From an uncultured Blautia sp. (GTDB lineage Bacteria > Bacillota > Clostridia > Lachnospirales > Lachnospiraceae): a stretch of DNA of 15,464 bases. Numbering within the stretch: position 1 is the first letter of the stretch; each line of letters starts with the position of its first letter. Made by a program: the position numbers and the translations under genes. Positions 1 to 5,802 of the stretch are shown piece after piece. The notes beneath the pieces were generated by a model. It saw only the letters and a list, made by a program, of their open reading frames with translations, was not told the DNA's origin and did not search any database. The DNA lies in NCBI GenBank assembly GCA_900539145.1, contig UQAX01000055.1, positions 1 to 15,464 of the forward strand, written 5' to 3'.

Positions 1-56
1 TTGTTTGCCATACAATTTTATTTTCCTCTAACCACTATCTCTTTGTTTCAAACTTT
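1..56. repeat. Left arm of a perfect 56-bp inverted repeat at the window ends
   Basis: Bases 1-56 are the exact reverse complement of 15409-15464. The match stops at base 57 (C) against 15408 (A). Read outward on the minus strand, the arm holds a short TTG-initiated frame of seven codons (51 down to a TAG near 28), then a GAGG and a TTG/ATG start candidate close to the window edge. No frame is open across the whole arm. The likely meaning is that both window ends lie in copies of one longer repeated element, so an assembly stopped there. An inversion site or an assembly artefact is also possible. Confidence 0.9.
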
Positions 57-77
57 CGTCTCCTTTCTTCTTTTTTT

Positions 78-106
78 AGAATAACAGAAGTGCGAAAGTG
101 TGGCAA
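78..106 (-). promoter_or_regulatory. Predicted promoter on the minus strand, reading out of the left end
   Basis: On the minus strand there is a -35 TTGCCA (plus bases 101-106), a 17-bp spacer, and a -10 TATTCT (78-83) preceded by TGT, an extended -10 pattern. An AAGGAG SD lies at 60-65 on the minus strand, about 8 bases before a TTG at 49-51. Start signals therefore point into the terminal repeat, and the transcribed gene would lie off the window. This is motif-based only. Confidence 0.5.
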
Positions 107-130
107 GAAAGAATTAAATAAGAAAAAGCA

Positions 131-159
131 TTGGCAGGTTATTTTTGACATGATAGAAT
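131..159 (+). promoter_or_regulatory. Predicted promoter of the NuoE-like/HAD operon
   Basis: A -35 TTGGCA (131-136) and a -10 TAGAAT (154-159) are separated by 17 bases; each matches the sigma-A consensus at 5 of 6 positions. The predicted transcript starts near 166, just before the SD at 181-185. This supports the start at 195 rather than an upstream GTG at 90. It is divergent from the minus-strand promoter at 78-106. Confidence 0.6.
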
Positions 160-194
160 ATAGAGGAAAAATATCTGAATGGAGGTTTGATACG

Positions 195-656
195 ATGAAA
201 GAAGAAATCAGAGAAATTATAGATTATTATAGTAAACAGAGAAATCCGCAGGAACAGGAAAACATAGTTGCCATGCTCAGGGAGATACAGGAAGCAGAAG
301 GGTGTATTACCGTGAAGGTACAGGAAACTGCTGCGGAAGCGTTGGGAGTAAAGCGGTCCGTTTTATCCTGTATTATTAAGCGCTATCCCAGCTTAAAGGA
401 AGCCGATTATGCGCATGAAGTGGTGTTATGCACAGGAAAAAGCTGTCAATGCAAGAACAGTATGGAAATTTTAGATATGGTAAAGAAAGAATTTGGCATT
501 TCAAAAGACGGCATATCAGCAGACGGAAGCTTTCATCTGACTACAAGAAATTGTTTAAAGCAATGCAGAACTTCTCCTAATATGCTTTTGGACGGAGAGT
601 TGTATGCCAATTTAACAAAAGAAAAGGTATTATCATTATTAGGGAAAAGGAGATAA
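195..656 (+). CDS. NuoE-like [2Fe-2S] thioredoxin-fold protein (NADH oxidoreductase subunit E family)
   Basis: A 153-aa protein of the NuoE/HndA family, whose members carry a [2Fe-2S] cluster and pass electrons in NAD(P)H dehydrogenases and bifurcating hydrogenases. Residues 1-70 form the helical N-terminal part. The thioredoxin-like domain follows with all four cluster cysteines: Cys79 and Cys84 (CTGKSC) and Cys120 and Cys124 (CLKQC). The downstream SP..LLDGELY stretch fits the family C-terminus. The ATG at 195 was chosen because GGAGG at 181-185 is 9 bases upstream; the frame stays open back to a GTG at 90, but that lies upstream of the predicted promoter. Partner subunits (NuoF, HydA) are not adjacent, so its electron partner is unknown. 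The HAD gene follows after 5 bases. Confidence 0.85.
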   Translation: MKEEIREIIDYYSKQRNPQEQENIVAMLREIQEAEGCITVKVQETAAEALGVKRSVLSCIIKRYPSLKEADYAHEVVLCTGKSCQCKNSMEILDMVKKEFGISKDGISADGSFHLTTRNCLKQCRTSPNMLLDGELYANLTKEKVLSLLGKRR

Positions 657-661
657 AAAAA

Positions 662-1321
662 TTGGAATATCAGGCATTATTATTTGATTTAGACGGTACG
701 TTAACTGCTTCAGGAGAAGGGATTACCAAGTGTGTGCAGTATGCGTTGGAGAAGCTGAATAAGAAGGAACTGGCGCAGGATTTAAAGAAACTGGAGGTGT
801 TTGTAGGGCCTCCTTTATTAGAACAGTTTATGGCTTATGCAGGGCTTTCAGAGGAAGAAGCGGAGGAAGCAGTGAAATATTATCGAGAACGCTATCTGCC
901 TGTTGGGATATTTGAAAACAGACCTTATGAAGGAATTGAAGAGGTACTGAAAAAGTTAAAAGAGAAGGGATATATTCTTGCAGTAGCGTCTTCTAAACCG
1001 GACTCTATGGTAAAAACCGTTTTAAATCATTTTTCTTTAAGCGCTTATTTTCAGGTGATAAAAGGAAGCGATATTACAAAGCCGAAAATGACAAAAGCCG
1101 AGGTTATTGAAGAAGTTTTAGAGGAGCTGGGATTTTCCCAAAAAAGAGGGTCTGCTATTATGATTGGAGACCGTCATCATGATGTTTTAGGCGCAAAAAC
1201 AGCAGGGATTTCCTGCATTGGAGTTACTTATGGCTATGGGGATTTTCAGGAATTGCAGCAGGCAGGAGCAGTAAAAATCGTTGACAGCACAAAGGAATTA
1301 GGGGAGCTTTTCGGTGTCTGA
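662..1321 (+). CDS. HAD-superfamily hydrolase, phosphoglycolate phosphatase-like
   Basis: A 219-aa cytosolic phosphatase-like protein of HAD subfamily IA. The visible motifs are motif I DLDGT at residues 9-13 (nucleophile Asp9, acid/base Asp11), motif II around Ser110-Ser111, a motif III lysine at about 142-145, and motif IV GDRHHD at 169-174, which binds Mg2+. Residues 15-85 form the helical cap. It starts at TTG 662 with AAGGAG at 647-652, 9 bases upstream, and follows the NuoE-like gene by 5 bases, so the two are co-transcribed. Family members act on phosphoglycolate, nucleotides or sugar phosphates; the sequence does not settle the substrate. No terminator is seen before the next promoter at 1328. 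Confidence 0.88.
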   Translation: MEYQALLFDLDGTLTASGEGITKCVQYALEKLNKKELAQDLKKLEVFVGPPLLEQFMAYAGLSEEEAEEAVKYYRERYLPVGIFENRPYEGIEEVLKKLKEKGYILAVASSKPDSMVKTVLNHFSLSAYFQVIKGSDITKPKMTKAEVIEEVLEELGFSQKRGSAIMIGDRHHDVLGAKTAGISCIGVTYGYGDFQELQQAGAVKIVDSTKELGELFGV

Positions 1322-1327
1322 GAATAC

Positions 1328-1356
1328 TTGACAATCAAACTATAATGTGGTAAATT
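1328..1356 (+). promoter_or_regulatory. Predicted promoter of the split LysO genes
   Basis: A perfect -35 TTGACA (1328-1333) is followed after 17 bases by TAAATT (1351-1356), with TGG just before it as an extended -10. A TATAAT at 1341-1346 is only 7 bases from the TTGACA and has no -35 of its own at the right distance, so it is the weaker choice. The leader is only about 30 bases, too short for a lysine riboswitch. Confidence 0.55.
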
Positions 1357-1392
1357 GTCGCATTGAGAAGTAAAAAGGAAGGAAGATGAAAT

Positions 1393-1677
1393 GTGCTGAT
1401 TTTAGTCATTATGTGTATCGGAATATGTATTGGAAACAAGTTTTTGTCTCCAAAATATAAGAAAGCAAACGAGATTTTTCAGATTATGTGTACGCTGTCT
1501 TTGATTTTTTCCATGGGTGTTATGCTGGGACAGGACGACAATTTTTTTGATAAGCTCTTTACATTAGGCTGGGAAAGCTTTTTGTTTTTCCTTGTGCCTT
1601 CCGTATGCTCCGTTATACTGGTATTTATTTTGACAAAACGTTTTATGGATGACAAAAGAAAAAAAGAAAAGGATTGA
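1393..1677 (+). CDS. LysO-family exporter, N-terminal half (split gene)
   Basis: A 94-aa membrane protein matching the N-terminal part of LysO (YbjE, formerly DUF340), the lysine exporter known from E. coli as one protein of about 300 aa. It shows three hydrophobic segments (about 1-15, 28-46 and 60-83), the family-like stretch GVMLGQDDNFFDKL, and a lysine-rich C-terminal tail. It starts with GTG at 1393, with GGAAG at 1381-1385 seven bases upstream; nearby ATGs at 1386 and 1391 are in other frames. The next gene begins 3 bases after its TGA, in the same frame. The two parts add up to about the length of intact LysO and probably assemble in the membrane. Substrate specificity for lysine is inferred from the family. 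Confidence 0.75.
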   Translation: MLILVIMCIGICIGNKFLSPKYKKANEIFQIMCTLSLIFSMGVMLGQDDNFFDKLFTLGWESFLFFLVPSVCSVILVFILTKRFMDDKRKKEKD

Positions 1678-1680
1678 CTT

Positions 1681-2283
1681 ATGGTAATTTTAGCAGTTTT
1701 GGCATTGGTTTTAGGCGTCCTTGTGGGTACTTTTGATGTGCAGAATTTTTTGCTGGATGCACTGGTATCGAATAAGGATTTGGTTTTATATCTTTTGATG
1801 TTTTCCGTGGGAATGAGCATTGGTCTTCACAAAGGAATTATTAAAAAGATAAAAGAATATCATGTAAAAATATTGATTATTCCGGCGGGGATTATTGTGG
1901 GAACACTTCTGGGAGGGGTGCTTCTCAGTATGGTAACAAAGTATAACGTAGGAGAGAGTACTTCCGTGGTAAGCGGTTTGGGCTGGTATAGCCTCGCAGG
2001 TGTTACCATAGGAAATCTGGCAGGAGCGCAGCTTGGAAGTATTGCTTTTTTAAGCAATTTGATGCGGGAAATTTTTTCGTTTTTTACAATTCCTTTTATT
2101 GCAAAACACTTTAATTATTATTCCTGTATTGCTCCGGCAGCGGCTACAAGTGAAGATACCACGCTTCCTATGATGATGAAATATACAAACGAGGAAACCG
2201 TAGTTTTGTCGGTAATTAACGGAGTTTTATGCTCTGCGGTAGTGCCGGTATTAATTCCTTTATGTTATCAATTAAAATTTTAA
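1681..2283 (+). CDS. LysO-family exporter, C-terminal half (split gene)
   Basis: A 200-aa integral membrane protein corresponding to the C-terminal, catalytic-like part of LysO exporters. Five to six hydrophobic segments are visible (about 1-17, 34-51, 64-86, 98-112, 118-140, 172-196). The conserved-looking VSGLGWYSLAGV stretch at about 95-108 is typical of the family. An acidic SEDTT motif at about 157-161 lies between the later segments. The ATG at 1681 has AAAAGGA about 7 bases upstream, inside the end of the N-terminal gene, so translational coupling is likely. A strong terminator follows at 2291-2332. Together with the upstream gene it probably exports L-lysine or a related basic amino acid. 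Confidence 0.82.
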   Translation: MVILAVLALVLGVLVGTFDVQNFLLDALVSNKDLVLYLLMFSVGMSIGLHKGIIKKIKEYHVKILIIPAGIIVGTLLGGVLLSMVTKYNVGESTSVVSGLGWYSLAGVTIGNLAGAQLGSIAFLSNLMREIFSFFTIPFIAKHFNYYSCIAPAAATSEDTTLPMMMKYTNEETVVLSVINGVLCSAVVPVLIPLCYQLKF

Positions 2284-2290
2284 AAGGGAT

Positions 2291-2332
2291 AAAAAGGACA
2301 GGAAAAGTGAGGAGCTTTTGCTGTCCTTTTTT
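2291..2332 (+). terminator. Rho-independent terminator after the LysO genes, directly before the regulator's SD
   Basis: A ten-base stem (AAAAGGACAG with CTGTCCTTTT) is extended inward past one G-G mismatch by AAAAG/CTTTT around a 7-base loop. It runs into a T tract at 2327-2332. The next gene's AGGAGG begins only 3 bases later, leaving no room for a promoter between them. Confidence 0.85.
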
Positions 2333-2347
2333 ATCAGGAGGACGATA

Positions 2348-3013
2348 ATGAAAACAATACTGATTATTGATGATGATTTGCACATTGGAAATATGTTAGA
2401 GGAAATTTTAAGGAAAGAAGGATATGGAGTTTTACGGGCATATTCCGGAACAGAAGCATTGCTGGTGCTTTCTAAAGAAACTCCGGATTTGATACTTTTG
2501 GACTTGATGCTTCCGGGCTTGCAGGGAGAGGAAGTGCTTCCTAAAATAAAGGAGATACCTGTTATTGTTATGAGTGCAAAAGCAGATGTGAACCATAAGG
2601 CTTCTTTGCTTTTAGAGGGGGCTGTTGATTATGTTACAAAACCCTTTCATGTAAAAGAACTACTGGCACGGATTGTTGTACAACTTCGTGACAGACAGAA
2701 TAGAAAAGAAACGTCTTATCTGTTCTTTGATGATTTAAAGCTCTGTACGGATACGCATATTGTGACAGTGAATGAAAAAGAAGTTAAGCTGACAAGAACG
2801 GAATTTGCGATTTTAAAATTATTGATGAAAAATCCTGCACAGATAATTACAAAGTCTGCTTTGTTGGAACAGATTAGCGAAGATACACCGGATTGCATGG
2901 AAAGCTCCTTAAAAGTACATATCAGTAATCTTAGAAAAAAGCTGCGTGAAGGCAGTGAAAAAGAGTATATAGAAGCTGTTTGGGGAATTGGATTTAAAAT
3001 GAAGAGCAGATAA
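2348..3013 (+). CDS. OmpR-family response regulator
   Basis: A 221-aa DNA-binding response regulator. The receiver domain (about 1-112) has the acidic pocket Asp8-Asp10, phospho-acceptor Asp52 in LLDLMLPG, and Lys98 in VTKPF. A winged-helix DNA-binding domain (about 125-221) contains the recognition-helix region SSLKVHISNLRKKLR and ends with the usual VWGIGFK strand. The ATG at 2348 has AGGAGG at 2336-2341; an in-frame TTG at 2318 lies inside the terminator hairpin and is rejected. It is probably phosphorylated by the kinase at 4855-5751 and acts on the TTAAC repeats just downstream. Its own transcription seems to depend on read-through of the upstream hairpin, since no promoter fits after it. 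Confidence 0.93.
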   Translation: MKTILIIDDDLHIGNMLEEILRKEGYGVLRAYSGTEALLVLSKETPDLILLDLMLPGLQGEEVLPKIKEIPVIVMSAKADVNHKASLLLEGAVDYVTKPFHVKELLARIVVQLRDRQNRKETSYLFFDDLKLCTDTHIVTVNEKEVKLTRTEFAILKLLMKNPAQIITKSALLEQISEDTPDCMESSLKVHISNLRKKLREGSEKEYIEAVWGIGFKMKSR

Positions 3014-3016
3014 ATT

Positions 3017-3072
3017 TTAACTGTTTCTTAACTGTTTCCTTAACCGATTTCTTAACCGATATAAGATAAAAT
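3017..3072 (+). promoter_or_regulatory. Phased TTAAC repeats and -10 upstream of the ABC genes (probable regulator operator)
   Basis: Four TTAAC units start at 3017, 3028, 3040 and 3052, spaced 11, 12 and 12 bases apart. The first two share TTAACTGTTTC and the last two TTAACCGAT. A -10-like TAAAAT lies at 3067-3072 and no good -35 hexamer is present at the right distance. Direct repeats at about one helical turn, in place of a -35, are the usual layout for OmpR-type activators binding as tandem dimers. The neighbouring regulator is the obvious candidate ligand; binding itself is inferred. Confidence 0.65.
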
Positions 3073-3100
3073 ACAGGCAGAAAATATAAGGAGGCAGATT

Positions 3101-4018
3101 ATGGAATATGTTTTACAAACACGTGATTTAAGGAAAAATTACGGACATTATAAAGTATTAAACGGTCTTACCATGGGTGTTCCCAAGGGAGCTATTTATG
3201 GATTTGTAGGAAAAAACGGAGCAGGAAAAACTACTTTGCTGCGTTTGATTTGTGGTCTGCAAGAACCCACAGCAGGGGAATACTCCATTTACGGAACAGC
3301 AAATCATCAGAAAAGAGAAATTGTAAGAGCAAGGAAAAGAATAGGGGCTGTGGTGGAAACACCGGCTATTTATCTGGATATGACGGCAGAAGATAATATG
3401 AAAGCACAATATCGGTATCTGGGAATGCCGTCTTTTGAAGGAATTACTGATATTTTGAAGCTTGTGGGATTGGAAAATACCGGTAAGAAAAAGGCAAAAA
3501 ATTTTTCTCTGGGTATGCGGCAGAGACTGGGAATTGCCGTTGCACTTGCAGGAAATCCGGACTTTTTGATTTTAGACGAACCGGTAAATGGATTAGACCC
3601 TCAAGGAATGATTGAAATTCGAGAATTGATTTTAAAGCTTAATCGGGAGCAGGGGATTACTGTTTTGATTTCCAGTCACATTTTAGATGAGTTGTCAAAG
3701 ATTGCAACACATTTTGGATTTATTGATAAAGGATGTATTGTAAAGGAAATCAGTGCAGTTGAATTGGAAAAAGCCTGCCGTAAATGTATCCACATAGAAG
3801 TGACTGACACAAAAACTTTGAGCTTTGTATTAGATGAAATGGGAGTGGAGTATACTGTTTTATCTCAAACAGAGGCTGATATTTTCAGCAGTATTTCTGT
3901 AACAGATTTGGCGCTGACTCTTGACAAGAAAAATTGCAAGATTAAAGCTATGCAGGAATGTGATGAAAGTCTGGAAAATTATTATATCAATCTTGTGGGA
4001 GGTAAGGATTATGAATAA
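3101..4018 (+). CDS. ABC transporter ATP-binding protein, BcrA/lantibiotic-immunity type
   Basis: A 305-aa cytoplasmic ATPase. Walker A is GKNGAGKT at 37-44, the Q-loop region lies near 87, the signature FSLGM is at 135-139, Walker B FLILDE at 155-160 with catalytic Glu160, and the H-loop His193. The C-terminal extension (about 215-305), ending in a DESLENYYINLVGG-like stretch, is typical of BcrA/NukF-type exporters that remove peptide antibiotics or lantibiotics. AAGGAGG at 3088-3094 precedes the ATG at 3101. It overlaps the permease gene by 8 bases and lies between a regulator and a kinase gene, so a role in sensing or clearing a membrane-active compound is likely. The actual compound is unknown. 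Confidence 0.9.
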   Translation: MEYVLQTRDLRKNYGHYKVLNGLTMGVPKGAIYGFVGKNGAGKTTLLRLICGLQEPTAGEYSIYGTANHQKREIVRARKRIGAVVETPAIYLDMTAEDNMKAQYRYLGMPSFEGITDILKLVGLENTGKKKAKNFSLGMRQRLGIAVALAGNPDFLILDEPVNGLDPQGMIEIRELILKLNREQGITVLISSHILDELSKIATHFGFIDKGCIVKEISAVELEKACRKCIHIEVTDTKTLSFVLDEMGVEYTVLSQTEADIFSSISVTDLALTLDKKNCKIKAMQECDESLENYYINLVGGKDYE

Positions 4019-4835
4019 GCTTTTGAGAGGAAATTTTGCACGTTTAAGAAAAAGTAAGCTCTTTTGGTTTGGAGTTCTTGCTATGGCGGTTTACGGGGCT
4101 TTAATGATTAACACTCAGTATAACGAGTATAAAGTTTATGGTTTCGGAACTTCATTGGATAAAGTGTTTTTTGGCTATACGGCGGTTATCGGAGTGATTA
4201 CAGCAGTTTTTAGCAGTATTTTTCTTGGAAATGAATACCATGACGGTACAATTCGAAACAAAATAATTATGGGACATTCCAGAATAAATATATATGTTTC
4301 AAATTTGATTTTAAATATTGCGGCAGCATTGTTTTGCTGTTTTGTATTTTTGCTTTTGGTGATAGTGGCAGGTATACCACTGATAGGCGGTATGGAAACG
4401 GAAAATAGTATTGTTTTAAAAATGTTGTTGGGAACCGTATTTTTAGTTGTATCCTATTGCTCTATTTTTACGATGGTGAGTATGATTTTTGATAATAAAG
4501 CGGCAGCGGCAGTCATTGCACTTTTGCTTATTATGGGACTTCTTATTTTGGCAACATATTTAGATGCAGGCTTAAACGCTCCTAAATATGTAAAGGAATA
4601 CACGATAAATAATGGAGTACAGGAAATGCAGGAGGTATTAAATCCTCAATATTTATCAGGAGAAAAACGAAAGATGTATGAAATTTTCTATGATTTTCTA
4701 CCCACAGGTCAATCCATTCAATATATGACAATGTCAGTATTGCATTTATGGATGCTGCCATTGTATTCTTTCATTATTACAGTGGTTACTACAACGACAG
4801 GGATTTTCTTATTTCGTAAAAAGAATATAAAATAA
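4011..4835 (+). CDS. ABC-2 type transporter permease
   Basis: A 274-aa membrane protein with six hydrophobic segments (about 17-34, 56-75, 104-128, 140-160, 165-187 and 245-265). A GNEYHDGTIRNKI stretch after the second segment is common in ABC-2 permeases of the bacitracin/lantibiotic immunity type and marks the cytoplasmic loop near the ATPase. The ATG at 4011 has GGAGG at 3998-4002, 8 bases upstream; the frame is open upstream to 3921 but that part lies inside the ATPase gene. The 8-base overlap with the ATPase gene indicates translational coupling and a joint complex. A soluble loop of about 50 residues between segments 5 and 6 is probably external and may contact the substrate. Confidence 0.88.
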   Translation: MNKLLRGNFARLRKSKLFWFGVLAMAVYGALMINTQYNEYKVYGFGTSLDKVFFGYTAVIGVITAVFSSIFLGNEYHDGTIRNKIIMGHSRINIYVSNLILNIAAALFCCFVFLLLVIVAGIPLIGGMETENSIVLKMLLGTVFLVVSYCSIFTMVSMIFDNKAAAAVIALLLIMGLLILATYLDAGLNAPKYVKEYTINNGVQEMQEVLNPQYLSGEKRKMYEIFYDFLPTGQSIQYMTMSVLHLWMLPLYSFIITVVTTTTGIFLFRKKNIK

Positions 4836-4854
4836 TAGGGGAAGAAGGTGTGGT

Positions 4855-5751
4855 ATGATTGCGTCTGCGTTGATTTGCATTTGTATATTACTAGCTTGTG
4901 CATTTATAATAACATTGATAAAAGTTCTTTTGATGAAAAAGGCAGCAATAGAAATTTTCGAAGAGATGGAAGAAAAATTAAAAAATGATACCAACACCTT
5001 AATTACAGTTTCTACATCTGATAAGTCTATGAGAAAGCTGGCTCAAAAATTGAATGAGCAGTTAAAAGAGCTTAGAAAGCGAAGACATTATTTCATGCAA
5101 GGAGACGCAGAATTAAAAGAGGCGGTTACCAATATTTCTCATGATATACGCACTCCTCTAACAGCGATTTGCGGATATTTAGAGTTGCTGGAGGGAGAAG
5201 AAATGTCAAAAAAAGCTATCAGATATCTGGAGATTATAAAAAGCAGAACAGAAATTTTAGAAAATCTTACAGAGGAGCTTTTTCAATATTCTATGATTAC
5301 CACAGGGGAAGAAGACATGGAAAGGGAAGAGGTTGTTATAAATTCTGTATTAGAAGAAAGTATTGCAGCTTTTTATACTGTTTTGACAGAAGCGAATATT
5401 TCCCCTCATATTAAAATTACAGAAAAGAGGATTGAGAGAAAGCTTTCTTCTTCTGCTTTGTCACGGATTTTTTCAAATTTAATCAACAATGCCGTGAAAT
5501 ACAGTGACGGAGATTTGGAAATTACTTTATCAGAAAAAGGAGAAATTGTTTTTTCAAATACAGCCTCAGGCTTAAATTATATGCAGGTTTCCAAATTGTT
5601 TGAGCGGTTTTATACAGTAGAAGATATGCAGAAATCAACAGGATTGGGACTTTCCATTGTGAAAAAATTAGTAGAACAAATGGATGGAAGTATAATGGCA
5701 GAATATAATGATGAAAAATTGATTATTTCTGTTTATTTTCCTGAGTTATAG
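4855..5751 (+). CDS. Sensor histidine kinase with minimal extracellular part
   Basis: A 298-aa kinase. There is one clear membrane segment at about 4-26 and no detectable extracellular sensor domain. A coiled, charged linker (about 30-80) leads to the HisKA domain with H-box ISHDIRTPLT (phospho-acceptor His96). The HATPase domain follows with N-box NLINNAVKYS (about 209-218) and G-box STGLGLSIVKKL. It starts at ATG 4855 with GAAGG at about 4843-4847, 19 bases after the permease gene, probably in the same transcript as the ABC genes. The lack of a sensor loop suggests the signal comes through the membrane or through the ABC transporter, as proposed for similar peptide-sensing systems. The partner is presumably the regulator at 2348-3013. 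Confidence 0.9.
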   Translation: MIASALICICILLACAFIITLIKVLLMKKAAIEIFEEMEEKLKNDTNTLITVSTSDKSMRKLAQKLNEQLKELRKRRHYFMQGDAELKEAVTNISHDIRTPLTAICGYLELLEGEEMSKKAIRYLEIIKSRTEILENLTEELFQYSMITTGEEDMEREEVVINSVLEESIAAFYTVLTEANISPHIKITEKRIERKLSSSALSRIFSNLINNAVKYSDGDLEITLSEKGEIVFSNTASGLNYMQVSKLFERFYTVEDMQKSTGLGLSIVKKLVEQMDGSIMAEYNDEKLIISVYFPEL

Positions 5752-5790
5752 AAAAGAAGTTCTCGCCTTTTAAAGCGGGAACTTCTTTTC
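5751..5790. terminator. Bidirectional terminator between the kinase gene and carB
   Basis: A 16-bp stem pairs 5751-5766 with 5775-5790 around an 8-base loop, with one T-G wobble. The outer arms are GAAAAGAAG and CTTCTTTTC, so each strand ends its stem in a T-rich run. The stem starts on the last base of the kinase stop codon and lies 12 bases from the carB stop. It serves both convergent genes. Confidence 0.85.
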
Positions 5791-5802
5791 GTTTATATCC
5801 GA

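Noticed and set aside
90..194. N-terminal extension of the NuoE-like protein from GTG 90
   Set aside because: The predicted promoter (131-159) lies inside it, no SD precedes GTG 90, and ATG 195 has a good GGAGG. The extra residues do not look like the family.
1341..1346. Consensus TATAAT as the -10 of the LysO promoter
   Set aside because: The TTGACA is only 7 bases away and nothing resembling a -35 lies 16-18 bases upstream. The TAAATT at 1351-1356 has the right spacing.
1675..1677. TGA as a selenocysteine codon or read-through site in LysO
   Set aside because: No SECIS-like hairpin was seen after it, LysO is not a known selenoprotein family, and an SD supports a separate start at 1681.
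2206..2233. Weak promoter (TTGTCG-16-TATGCT) for the response regulator inside the LysO gene
   Set aside because: Both boxes match consensus at only 4 of 6 positions and transcripts would still have to cross the terminator at 2291-2332.
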